A stretch of DNA of 64,000 nt, from assembly GCA_963921935.1 (NCBI GenBank), contig OY998185.1, forward strand, positions 63,689,717-63,753,716. The letters are read 5' to 3'. A program made the translations under genes and the position numbers. This DNA is from Galeruca laticollis (Eukaryota; Arthropoda; Insecta; Coleoptera; Chrysomelidae). Positions within the stretch are counted from its first letter, which is position 1; every line of letters starts with the position of its first letter. The notes under the pieces were generated by a model. It saw only the letters and a list, made by a program, of their open reading frames with translations. It was not told where the DNA came from and did not search any database. Shown in pieces: positions 50,000-62,767 of the stretch.

Positions 50000-52448
50000 A
50001 TTAAGGACGAAATTTCATCTAATCTAGCATGTTTCGAGCGGAAGATAGGCCAAAAATGTATTTTTGGAGAATTGCGAATAATGCAATATTTTCCATACTA
50101 TAGTTCAGGTACATATTTGTCGACAAATATTTTTTCTCTCAGAAAATACTGAAATTATGAGGAATGGGGTTCTTTGGTACGACAAATCGCCTGATGATGT
50201 CCATTTGTCGATGAGATGAATGATTCAAATTTTATGGGAGGATATAAATTGAAAGAAAAGATGCCTTCATATAAAAAAGCACACCGACGAAAATAATAAG
50301 TTCATTCGTGTAATTTTTTAGTAAAGTACTGACAAAGGTTCAATCTATGATGGGAAGAATCAGGAGAGCACTTAAACGATGCGATTTAGAAGTAGAGTGC
50401 TTCAAACTTAGAGTATGGAATGAAGAGGGGTGATATAAAATATCCATAATTACTGAGAAATTAATAGAGTTAGGACATTAACAAAGTCACCCATCGATTT
50501 AAGACTGAATTTCATCTAATCGAGCATGTTTCGAGCGGAAGATAGGCCAAAAATGCATTTTTGGGTAATTGCGAATAATGCAATATTTTCCATACTATAG
50601 TTCAGGTACATATTTGTCGAAAAATATTTTTTCTCTCAGAAAATACTGAAATTATGAGGAATGGGGTTCTATGATACGACAAATCGACTGGTGTTGTCCA
50701 TTTTTGGATAAGATAATTGTTTCAAATATAAGGAGAGCATTTAAGTTAAAAGAAAACATGCATTCTTTTAAAAAATCGTACAGGCCAAAATAATGGAAAT
50801 ATTCATTCACTTCTCTGAGAAAGTATCGTCAAAAGTCTGATCTTTGATAAAAAATCAGGAGTGCACTTCACTGATGCGATTCAGAAGTAGAGTGCGTCAA
50901 TCTTGGAGTATCCAATGAAGAGGGTAAAATCAAGTATCGATAGTTATTCAAAAAGTGATAGAGTTAGGGCATTAACAAAGTCATCCACCGATTTTAGATG
51001 AATTTTCATCTAATTGGACATGTTTCGAGAGGATGATAGGCCAAAAATATATTTTTGGAGAATTGCGAAAAATGCAATATTTTCCAGCTACATATTTGAC
51101 GAAAAATATTTTTCCTCTCAAAAAATACTGAAATTATGAGAATAGGGGTTCTTTGATACGACAAATCGACTGATGTTGTCCATTTTTGGATGAGATAATT
51201 GTTTCAAATATAAGGAGAGCATTTAAGTTAAAAGAAAACATGCTATCATATAAAAAATCGTACAGGCCAAAATAATGGAAATATTCATTCACTTTTCTGA
51301 GAAAGTATCGTCAAAAGTCTGATCTTTGATAAAAAATCAGGAGTGCACTTCACTGATGCGATTCAGAAGTAGAGTGCGTCAATCTTGGAGTATCCAATGA
51401 AGAGCGTAAAATCAAGTATCGATAGTTATTCAAAAATTGATAAAGTTATGGCATTAACAAAGTCACCCATCGATTATAGATGTGGCTTTATCTAATCGGA
51501 CATGTTTCGAGAGGATGATAGGCCAAAAATATATTTTTGGAGAATTGCGAAAAATGCAATATTTTCCTTACTATAGTCCAGCTACATATTTGACGAAAAA
51601 TATTTTTCCTCTCAAAAAATACTGAAATTATGAGAATAGGGGTTCTTTGATACGACAAATCGACTGACGTTGTCCATTTTTGGATGAGATAATTGTTTCA
51701 AATATAAGGAGAGCATTTAAGTTAAAAGAAAACATGCTATCATATAAAAAATCGTACAGGCCAAAATAATGGAAATATACATTCACTTTTCTGAGAAAGT
51801 ATCGTCAAAAGTCTGATCTTTGATAAAAAATCAGGAGTGCACTTCACTGATGCGATTCAGAAGTAGAGTGCGTCAATCTTGGAGTATCCAATGAAGAGGG
51901 TAAAATCAAGTATCGACAGTTATTCAAAAATTGATAGAGTTATGGCATTAACAAAGTCACCCATCGATTATAGATGTGGCTTTATCTAATCGGACATGTT
52001 TCGAGAGGATGATAGGCCAAAAATATATTTTTGGAGAATTGCGAAAAATGCAATATTTTCCAGCTACATATTGGACGAAAAATATTTTTCCTCTCGAAAA
52101 ATATTGAAATTATGAGAATAGGGGTTCTTTGATACGACAAATCGACTGGTGTTGTCCATTTTTCGATGAGATAAATGGTTCAAATATTTGGAGAGCATTT
52201 AAGTTAAAAGAAAACATGCTATCATATAAAAAATCGTACAGGCCAAAATAATGGAAATATTCATTCACTTTTCTGAGAAAGTTTCGTCAAAAGTCTAATC
52301 TTTGATAAAAAATCAGGAGTGCACTTCACTGATGCGATTCAGAAGTATAGTGCGTATAACTTGGAGTATCCAATGAAGAGGGTAAAATCAAGTATCGATA
52401 GTTATTAAAAAATTGATAGAGTTAGGGCAATAACAAAGTCACCCATCG
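50000..52448 (-). repeat. Class B, hybrid and three class A monomers
   Basis: Units are 50000-50496, 50497-50990, 50991-51472, 51473-51966 and 51967-52448. Two of the class A units are 482 bp because of the same 12-bp deletion at the indel site (about 51085 and 52065). A damaged TATCGATA lies near 51912. Confidence 0.92.
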
Positions 52449-53336
52449 ATTTTAGATGGAGCTTCATCTAATCGGACATGTTTCGAGAGGATGATAGGCC
52501 AAAAATATATTTTTGGAGAATTGCGAAGAATGCAATATTTTCCTTACTATAGTCCAGCTACATATTTGAAGAAAAATATTTTTCCTCTCAAAAAATACTG
52601 AAATTATGAGAATAGGGGTTCTTTGATACGACAAATCGACTGGTGTTGTCAATTTTTCGATGAGATGAATGGTTCAAATATTAGGAGAGCATTTAAGTTG
52701 GAAGAAAACATGCCTTCATATAAAAAATCGAACAGACCAAAATAATGGATAATAATAAGTTCATTCGTATAATTTTTTAGTAAAGTACTGACCAAGGTTC
52801 AATCTATGATAGAAAGAATCAGGAGAGCACTAAAGCTATGCGATTTAGAAAGGGAGTGCGTCAAACTCATGTATGGATTGAAAAATAAATTCATTTTCGA
52901 AAATATCATTGAATTATTTTTTAAATTATGGCGGGAGCGCGATTTTTACTGAATAAATACGTTTTTGAAGTAGTAGACGTTAATCTACAGCTCTCTGAAT
53001 ACTAGAATATTATCAAGCAAACTTCTATAAATCTTTTGACACCAATATCAAACTGAGCAAACAGCTGAGAATTGAAAAAAAAATTATTTTTCAAAAATAT
53101 CATTGAAATATATTTAAAATTATGTGGCTCTTTGGTACGACAAATCGACTGGTGTTGTCCATTTGACGATGAGATGAATGTTTCAAATTTTAGTAGAGGA
53201 TGTGTGTGCACTACAACGATGCTATTAAGAAGTAGAGTTCTTCAAACTTAGAGTATGGAATGAAGAGGGGTGATATCAAATATCCATAATTACTGAAAAA
53301 TGAATAGAGTTAGGACATTAACAAAGTCACCCATCG
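52449..53336 (-). repeat. Class C long unit, one subrepeat (888 bp)
   Basis: Anchors are at 53105 and 52911. It matches 18514-19401 at +33935 bp. Confidence 0.91.
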
Positions 53337-53847
53337 ATTTGAGACGAAATTTCATCTAATCGAGCATGTTTCGAGCGGAAGATAGGCCAAAAATGTATTT
53401 TTGGATAATTGCGAAAAATGCGATATTTTCCTTACTATATATAGTCAAGCTACATATTTGACGAAAAATATTTTTCCTCTCAAAAAATACTGAAATCATG
53501 AGAATAGGGGTTCTTTGATACGACAAATCGACTGGTGTTGTCAATTTTTCGATGAGATGAATGGTTCAAATATTAGGAGAGCATTTAAGTTAGAGGAAAA
53601 CATGCCTTCATATAAAAAATCGAACAGACCAAAATAATGGATAATAATAAGTTCATTCGTATAATTTTTTAGTAAAGAACTGACCAAGGTTCAATCTATG
53701 ATGGAAAGAATCAGGAGAGCACTGAAGCGATGCGATTTAGAAGTAGAGTGCGTCAAACTTAGAGTATGGAATGAAGAGGGGTGATATCAAATATCCATAA
53801 CTACTGAGAAATTAATAGAGTTAGGACATTAACAAAGTCGCCCATCG
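53337..53847 (-). repeat. B/C hybrid monomer (511 bp)
   Basis: It matches 19402-19912 at +33935 bp, including the rare aaagaactgacc near 53675. Confidence 0.89.
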
Positions 53848-54867
53848 ATTTAAGACGAAATTTCATCTAATCGAGCATGTTTCGAGCGGAAGATATGCCA
53901 AAAATGTATTTTTGGAGAATTGCGAATAATGCAATATTTTCCATACTATAGTTCAGGTACATATCTGTCGAAAAATATTTTTTCTCTCAGAAGATACTGA
54001 AATTATGAGGAATGGGGTTCTCTGGTACGACAAATCCACTGGTGATGTCCGTTTGTCGATGAGATGTCTGATTCAAATTTTATGGGAGGATTTAAATAGA
54101 AAGAAAAGGTGCCTTCATATAAAAAATCACACCGCCACATTAATAAGTTCATTCGTGTAATTTTTTAGTAGAGTACTGACAAAGGTTCAATCTATGATGG
54201 AAAGAATCAGGAGAGCACTAAAGGGATACGATTTAGAAAGAGAGTGCGTCATACTTATGTATGGATTGAAAAATAAATTTTTTTACTGATTAAATACGTT
54301 TTTGAGGTAGTAGACGTTAATCTACAGCTGTCTGAATACCAGAATATCATCGAGCAAACTCCTATCAATCTTTTGACACCAATATCAAGCTAAGCAAACT
54401 GCTGAGAATTGAAAAAAAAATTAGTTTTCAAAAATATCATTGAAATATTTTTAAAATTATGGCGGGAGCGCGATTTTTACTGATTAAATACGTTTTTAAG
54501 GTAGTAGACGTTAATCTACAGCTCTCTGAATACTAGAATATTATCAAGCAAACTTCTATAAATCTTTTGACACCAATATCAAACTGAGCAAACAGCTGAG
54601 AATTGAAAAAAAAATTAGTTTTCAAAAATATCATTGAAATATGTTTAAAATTATGTGGCTCTTTGGTACGACAAATCGACTGGTGTTGTCCATTTGACGA
54701 TGAGATGTATGTTTCAAATTTTAGTAGAGGATGTGTGTGCACTACAACGATGCTATTAAGAAGTAGAGTTCTTCAAACTTAGAGTATGGAATGAAGAGGG
54801 GTGATATCAAATATCCATAATTACTGAAAAATGAATAGAGTTAGGACATTAACAAAGTCACCCATCG
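53848..54867 (-). repeat. Class C long unit, one full and one partial subrepeat (1020 bp)
   Basis: Anchors are at 54636 and 54442, with a partial copy at about 54281-54442 carrying the same deletion as 20343. It lacks one subrepeat compared with 19913-21126 and has a complete class B-like start instead. Confidence 0.89.
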
Positions 54868-55356
54868 ATTTGAGACGAAATTTCATCTAATCGAGCATGT
54901 TTCGACCGGAAGATAGGCCAAAAATGAAATGAAATATTTTTAAATTTAAGGCGGGAGCGCGATTTTTACTGATTAAATACGTTTTTGAGGTAGTAGACGT
55001 TAATCTACCGCTGTCTAAAAAGCACAATATCATCAAGCAAACTCCTATCAATCTATTGTCACCAATATCAAGCTGAACAAACAGCAGAGAATTGAAAAAT
55101 AAATTAGTTTTCAAAAATATCATTGAAATATATTTAAAATTATGTGGCTCTTTGGTACGACAAAACGACTGGTGTTGTCCATTTGACGATGAGATGAATG
55201 TTTCAAATTTTAGTAGAGGATGTGTGTGCACTACAACGATGCTATTAAGAAGTAGAGTGCTTCAAACTTAGTGTATGGAATGAACTGGGGTGATATCAAA
55301 TATCCATAATTACTGAGAAGTTAATAGAGTTAGGACATTAACAAAGTCACCCATCG
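54868..55356 (-). repeat. Chimeric short class C unit (489 bp)
   Basis: Its tail is cut at ggccaaaaatg (about 54926), inside the 18-bp palindrome, and joined directly to the end of a subrepeat (aaatgaaatattttt). One subrepeat (to 55125) and a normal class C start follow. This break creates a 114-codon open frame, the longest in the window, which is accidental. Confidence 0.88.
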
Positions 55357-57833
55357 ATTAAGGACGAAATTTCATCTAATCTAGCATGTTTCGAGCGGAA
55401 GATAGGCCAAAAATGTATTTTTGGAGAATTGTGAATAATGCAATATTTTCCATACTATAGTTCAGGTACATATTTGTCGACAAATATTTTTTCTCTCAGA
55501 AAATACTGAAATTATGAGGAATGGGGTTCTTTGGTACGACAAATCGCCTGATGATGTCCATTTGTCGATGAGATGAATGATTCAAATTTTATGGGAGTAT
55601 TTAAATTGAAAGAAAAGATGCCTTCATATAAAAAAGCACACCGACGAAAATAATAAGTTCATTCGTGTAATTTTTTAGTAAAGTACTGACAAAGGTTCAA
55701 TCTATGATGGGAAGAATCAGGAGAGCACTTAAACGATGCGATTTAGAAGTAGAGTGCTTCAAACTTAGAGTATGGAATGAAGAGGGGTGATATAAAATAT
55801 CCATAATTACTGAGAAATTAATAGAGTTAGGACATTAACAAAGTCACCCATCGATTTAAGACTGAATTTCATCTAATCGAGCATGTTTCGAGCGGAAGAT
55901 AGGCCAAAAATGCATTTTTGGATAATTGCGAATAATGCAATATTTTCCATACTATAGTTCAGGTACATATTTGTCGAAAAATATTTTTTCTCTCAGAAAA
56001 TACTGAAATTATGAGGAATGGGGTTCTATGATACGACAAATCGACTGGTGTTGTCCATTTTTGGATAAGATAATTGTTTCAAATATAAGGAGAGCATTTA
56101 AGTTAAAAGAAAACATGAATTCATATAAAAAATCGTACAGGCCAAAATAATGGAAATATTCATTCATTTTTCTGAGAAAGTATCGTCAAAAGTCTGATCT
56201 TTGATAAAAAATCAGGAGTGCACTTCACTGATGCGATTCAGAAGTAGAGTGCGTCAATCTTGGAGTATCCAATGAAGAGGGTAAAATCAAGTATCGATAG
56301 TTATTCAAAAATTGATAGAGTTAGGGCATTAACAAAGTCATCCACCGATTTTAGATGAATTTTCATCTAATTGGACATGTTTCGAGAAGATGATAGGCCA
56401 AAAATATATTTTTGGAGAATTGCGAAAAATGCAATATTTTCCTTACTATAGTCCAGCTACATATTTGACGAAAAATATTTTTCCTCTCAAAAAATACTGA
56501 AATTATGAGAATAGGGGTTCTTTGATACGACAAATCGACTGATGTTGTCCATTTTTGGATGAGATAATTGTTTCAAATATAAGGAGAGCATTTAAGTTAA
56601 AAGAAAACATGCTATCATATAAAAAATCGTACAGGCCAAAATAATGGAAATATTCATTCACTTTTCTGAGAAAGTATCGTCAAAAGTCTGATCTTTGATA
56701 AAAAATCAGGAGTGCACTTCACTGATGCGATTCAGAAGTAGAGTGCGTCAATCTTGGAGTATCCAATGAAGAGGGTAAAATCAAGTATCGATAGTTATTC
56801 AAAAATTGATACAGTTATGGCATTAACAAAGTCACCCTTCGATTATAGATGTGGCTTTATCTACCTAATCGGACATGTTTCGAGAGGATGATAGGCCAAA
56901 AATATATTTTTGGAGAATTGCGAAAAATGCAATATTTTCCTTACTATAGTCCAGCTACATATTTGACGAAAAATATTCTTCCTCTCAAAAAATACTGAAA
57001 TTATGAGAATAGGGGTTCCTTGATACGACAAATCGGCTGACGTTGTCCATTTTTGGATGAGATAATTGTTTCAAATATAAGGAGAGCATTTAAGTTAAAA
57101 GAAAACATGCTAGTATATAAAAAATCGTACAGGCCAAAATAATGGAAATATTCATTCACTTTTCTGAGAAAGTATCGTCAAAAGTCTGATCTTTGATAAA
57201 AAATCAGGAGTGCACTTCACTGATGCGATTCAGAAGTAGAGTGCGTCAATCTTGGAGTATCCAATGAAGAGGGTAAAATCAAGCATCGATAGTTATTCAA
57301 AAATTGATAGAGTTATGGCATTAACAAAGTCACCCATCGATTATAGATGTGGCTTTATCTAATCGGACATGTTTCGAGAGGATGATAGGCCAAAAATATA
57401 TTTTTGGAGAATTGCGAAAAATGCAATATTTTCCTTACTATAGTCCAGCTACATATTTGACGAAAAATATTTTTCCTCTCGAAAAATATTGAAATTATGA
57501 GAATAGGGGTTCTTTGATACGACAAATCGACTGGTGTTGTCCATTTTTCGATGAGATAAATGGTTCAAATATTTGGAGAGCATTTAAGTTAAAAGAAAAC
57601 ATGCTATCATATAAAAAATCGTACAGGCCAAAATAATGGAAATATTCATTCACTTTTCTGAGAAAGTTTCGTCAAAAGTCTAATCTTTGATAAAAAATCA
57701 GGAGTGCACTTCACTGATGCGATTCAGAAGTAGAGTGCTTATAACTTGGAGTATCCAATGAAGAGGGTAAAATCAAGTATCGATAGTTATTCAAAAATTG
57801 ATAGAGTTAGGGCAATAACAAAGTCACCCATCG
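55357..57833 (-). repeat. Class B, hybrid and three class A monomers
   Basis: Units are 55357-55853, 55854-56347, 56348-56841, 56842-57339 (498 bp, a 4-bp duplication ctacctaatc near 56862) and 57340-57833. They match 21127-23601 at +34230 bp, then +34234 after the 4-bp gain. Confidence 0.92.
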
Positions 57834-58709
57834 ATTTTAGATGGAGCTTCATCTAATCGGACATGTTTCGAGAGGATGATAGGCCAAAAATATATTTTTG
57901 GAGAATTGCGAAGAATGCAATATAGTCCAGCTACATATTTGAAGAAAAATATTTTTCCTCTCAAAAAATACTGAAATTATGAGAATAGGGGTTCTTTGAT
58001 ACGACAAATCGACTGGTGTTGTCAATTTTTCGATGAGATGAATGGTTCAAATATTAGGAGAGCATTTAAGTTGGAAGAAAACATGCCTTCATATAAAAAA
58101 TCGAACAGACCAAAATAATGGATAATAATAAGTTCATTCGTATAATTTTTTAGTAAAGTACTGACCAAGGTTCAATCTATGATGGAAAGAATCAGGAGAG
58201 CACTAAAGCGATGCGATTTAGAAAGAGAGTGCGTCAAACTCATGTATGGATTGAAAAATAAATTCATTTTCGAAAATATCTTTGAATTATTTTTTAAATT
58301 ATGGCAGGAGCGCGATTTTTACTGATTAAATACGTTTTTGAAGTAGTAGACGTTAATCTACAGCTCTCTGAATACTAGAATATTATCAAGCAAACTTCTA
58401 TAAATCTTTTGACACCAATATCAAACTGAGCAAACAGCTGAGAATTGAAAAAAAAATTAGTTTTCAAAAATATCATTGAAATATATTTAAAATTATGTGG
58501 CTCTTTGGTACGACAAATCGACTGGTGTTGTCCATTTGACGATGAGATGAATGTTTCAAATTTTAGTAGAGGATGTGTGTGCACTACAACGATGCTATTA
58601 AGAAGTAGAGTTCTTCAAACTTAGAGTATGGAATGAAGAGGGGTGATATCAAATATCCATAATTACTGAAAAATGAATAGAGTTAGGACATTAACAAAGT
58701 CACCCATCG
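57834..58709 (-). repeat. Class C long unit, one subrepeat (876 bp)
   Basis: Anchors are at 58478 and 58284. It shares the indel-site deletion (57918) with 23602-24477. The GC-rich motif is mutated to ggcaggagcgcg. Confidence 0.91.
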
Positions 58710-61188
58710 ATTTGAGACGAAATTTCATCTAATCGAGCATGTTTCGAGCGGAAGTTAGGCCAAAAATGTATTTTTGGATAATTGCGAAAAATGCGATATT
58801 TTCCTTACTATATATAGTCAAGCTACATATTTGACGAAAAATATTTTTCCTCTCAAAAAATACTGAAATCATGGGAATAGGGGTTCTTTGATACGACAAA
58901 TCGACTGGTGTTGTCAATTTTTCGATGAGATGAATGGTTCAAATATTAGGAGAGCATTTAAGTTAGAAGAAAACATGCCTTCATATAAAAAATCGAACAG
59001 ACCAAAATAATGGATAATAATAAGTTCATTCGTGTAATTTTTTAGTAAAGTACTGACAAAGGTTCAATCTATGATGGGAGGAATCAGGAGAGCACTTAAA
59101 CGATGCGATTTAGAAGTAGAGTTCTTCAAACTTAGAGTATGGAATGAAGAGGGGTGATATCAAATATCCATAATTACTGAGAAATTAATAGAGTTAGGAC
59201 ATTAACAAAGTCACCCATCGATTTAAGACGAAATTTCATCTAATCGAGCATGTTTCGAGCGGAAGATAGGCCAAAAATGCATTTTTGGATAATTGCGAAT
59301 AATGCAATTTTTTCCATATTTTACATATTTGTCGAAAAATATTTTTTCTCTCAGAAAATACTGAAATTATGAGGAATGGGGTTCTATGATACGACAAATC
59401 GACTGGTGTTGTCCATTTTTGGATAAGATAATAGTTTCAAATATAAGGAGAGCATTTAAGTTAAAAGAAAACATGCATTCATATAAAAAATCGTACAGGC
59501 CAAAATAATGGAAATATTCATTCAATTTTTTGAGAAAGTATCGTCAAAGGTCAAATTTTTAATAAAAAATCACGTGTGCACCACAATGATGCGATTCAGA
59601 AGTAGAGTGCGTATAACTTGGAGTATCCAATGAAGAGGGTAAAATCAAGTATCGATAGTTATTCAAAAAATTGATAGAGTTAGGGCATTAACAAAGTCAT
59701 CCATCGATTTTGGATGAATTTTCATCTAATTTGACACGTTTCGAGAAGATGATAGGCCAAAAATATATTTTTGGAGAATTGCGAAAAATGCAATATTTTC
59801 CTTACTATAGTCCAGCTACATATTTGACGAAAAATATTTTTCCTCTCAAAAAATACTGAAATTATGAGAATAGGGGTTCTATGATACGACAAATCGACTG
59901 GTGTTGTCCATTTTTGGATAAGATAATTGTCTCGAATATTAGGAGAGCATTTAAGTTAAAAGAAAACATGCCTTCGTATAAAAAATTGAACAGACCAAAA
60001 AAATGGAAATATTCATTCAATTTTTTGAGAGAGTATCGTCAAAAGTCTGATCTTTGATAAAAAATCAGGAGTGCACTTCACTGATGCGATTCAGAAGTAG
60101 AGTGCGTCAATCTTGGAGTATCCAATGAAGAGGGTAAAATCAAGTATCGATAGTTATTCAAAAATTGATAGAGTTATGGCATTAACAAAGTCACCCATCG
60201 ATTATAGATGTGGCTTTATTTAATCGGACATGTTTCGAGAGGATGATAGGCCAAAAATATATTTTCGGAGAATTGCGAAAAATGCAATATTTTCCTTACT
60301 ATAGTCCAGCTACATATTTGACGAAAAATATTTTTCCTCTCGAAAAATACTGAAATTATGAGAATAGGGGTTCTTTGATACGACAAATCGACTGGTGTTG
60401 TCCATTTTTCGATGAGATAAATGGTTCAAATATTTGGAGAGCATTTAAGTTAAAAGAAAACATGCTATCATATAAAAAATCGTACAGGCCAAAATAATGG
60501 AAATATTCATTCACTTTCCTGAGAAAGTTTCGTCAAAAGTCTAATCTTTGATAAAAAATCAGGAGTGCACTTCACTGATGCGATTCAGAAGTAGAGTGCG
60601 TATAACTTGGAGTATCCAATGAAGAGGGTAAAATCAAGTATCGATAGTTATTCAAAAATTGATAGAGTTATGGCATTAACAAAGTCACCCATCGATTATA
60701 GATGTGGCTTTATCTAATCGGACATGTTTCGAGAGGATGATAGGCCAAAAATATATTTTTGGAGAATTGCTGAAAATGCAATATTTTCCTTTCTATAGTC
60801 CAGCTACATATTTGACGAAAAATATTTTTCCTCTCAAAAAATACTGAAATTATGAGAATAGGGGTTCTTTGATACGACAAATCGAATGGTGTTGTCCATT
60901 TTTCGATGACATAAATGGTTCTAATATTAGGAGAGCATTTAAGTTAAAAGAAAACATGCTATCATATAAAAAATCGTAGAGGCCAAAATAATGGAAATAT
61001 TCATTCACATTTCTGAGACAGTTTCGTCAAAAGTCTAATCTTTGATAAAAAATCAGGAGTGCACTTCACTGATGCGATTCAGAAGTAGAGTGCGTATAAC
61101 TTGGAGTATCCAATGAAGAGGGTAAAATCAAGTATCGATAGTTATTCAAAAATTGATAGAGTTAGGGCAATAACAAAGTCACCCATCG
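58710..61188 (-). repeat. B/C hybrid, A-to-B hybrid and three class A monomers
   Basis: Units are 58710-59220 (511 bp), 59221-59706 (486 bp), 59707-60200, 60201-60694 and 60695-61188. They correspond to 24478-26964. The hybrid has lost 8 bp of the tatttccatatttt word still present at 25.08 kb. Confidence 0.92.
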
Positions 61189-62269
61189 ATTTTAGATGGA
61201 GCTTCATCTAATCGGACATGTTTCGAGAGGATGATAGGCCAAAAATATATTTTTGGAGAATTGCGAAGAATGCAATATTTTCCTTACTATAGTCCAGCTA
61301 CATATTTGAAGAAAAATATTTTTCCTCTCAAAAAATACTGAAATTATGAGAATAGGGGTTCTTTGATACGACAAATCGACTGGTGTTGTCAATTTTTCGA
61401 TGAGATGAATGGTTCAAATATTAGGAGAGCATTTAAGTTGGAAGAAAACATGCCTTCATATAAAAAATCGAACAGACCAAAATAATGGATAATAATAAGT
61501 TCATTCGTATAATTTTTTAGTAAAGTACTGACCAAGGTTCAATCTTTGATGGAAAGAATCAGGAGAGCACTAAAGCGATGCGATTTAGAGAGAGAGTGCG
61601 TCAAACTCATGTATGGATTGAAAAATAAATTCATTTTCGAAAATATCATTGAATTATTTTTTAAATTATGGCGGGAGCGCGATTTTTACTGATTAAATAC
61701 GTTTTTGAAGTAGTAGACGTTAATCTACAGCTGTCTGAACACCAGAATATCATCGAGCAAACTCCTATCAATCTTTTGACACCAATATCAAGCTGAGCAA
61801 ACTGCTGAGGATTGAAAAAAAATTAGTTTTCGAAAATATCATTGAAATATTTTTAAAATTATGGCGGGAGCGCGATTTTTACTGATTAAATACGTTTTTG
61901 GGGTAGTAGACGTTAATCTACAGCTCTCTGAATAGTAGAATATTATCAAGCAAACTTCTATAAATCTTTTGACACCAATATCAAACTGAGCAAACAGCTG
62001 AGAATTGAAAAAAAAATTAGTTTTCAAAAATATCATTGAAATATATTTAAAATTATGTGGCTCTTTGGTACGACAAATCGACGGGTGTTGTCCATTTGAC
62101 GATGAGATGAATGTTTCAAATTTTAGTAGAGGATGTGTGTGCACTACAACGATGCTATTAAGAAGTAGAGTTCTTCAAACTTAGAGTATGGAATGAAGAG
62201 GGGTGATATCAAATATCCATAATTACTGAAAAATGAATAGAGTTAGGACATTAACAAAGTCACCCATCG
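61189..62269 (-). repeat. Class C long unit, two subrepeats (1081 bp)
   Basis: Anchors are at 62038, 61844 and 61651. It is near identical to 26965-28046, with one A lost from an A-run. Confidence 0.91.
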
Positions 62270-62767
62270 ATTTGAGACGAAATTTCATCTAATCGAGCAT
62301 GTTTCGAGCGGAAGATAGGCCAAAAATGTATTTTTGGATAATTGCGAAAAATGCGATATTTTCCTTACTATATATAGTCAAGCTACATATTTGACGAAAA
62401 ATATTTTTCCTCTCAAAAAATACTGAAATCATGAGAATAGGGGTTCTATGATACGACAAATCGACTGGTGTTGTCCATTTTTGGATAAGATAATTGTTTC
62501 AAATATAAGGAGAGCATTTAAGTTAAAAGAAAACATGCATTCATATAAAAAATCGTACAGGCCAAAATAATGGAAATATTCATTCACTTTTCTGAGAAAG
62601 TATCGTCAAAAGTCTGATCTTTGATAAAAAATCAGGAGTGCACTTCACTGATGCGATTCAGAAGTAGAGTGCGTCAATCTTGGAGTATCCAATGAAGAGG
62701 GTAAAATCAAGTATCGATAGTTATTCAAAAATTGATAGAGTTAGGGCATTAACAAAGTCATCCACCG
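62270..62767 (-). repeat. Chimeric monomer (498 bp)
   Basis: Class C tail up to about 62440 is joined to hybrid-class sequence within gaataggggttctatgatac. The join marks the end of the long-range duplicate and the start of a third copy of the 4365-bp repeat. Confidence 0.87.

Larger units (their letters stand above)
49500..62440 (-). repeat. Long-range duplicated segment, copy 3
   Basis: Counterpart of 16.5-28.2 kb. It has two extra class A monomers (between 50991 and 52448), lacks about 295 bp around 54.9 kb through the palindrome-centred chimera, and otherwise keeps the same order. Confidence 0.88.

Noticed and set aside
54887..55231. Longest open frame in the window (114 codons)
   Set aside because: It is created by the chimeric join at about 54926, which fuses a repeat-derived frame to another repeat-derived frame. 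No promoter, domain or counterpart supports it.
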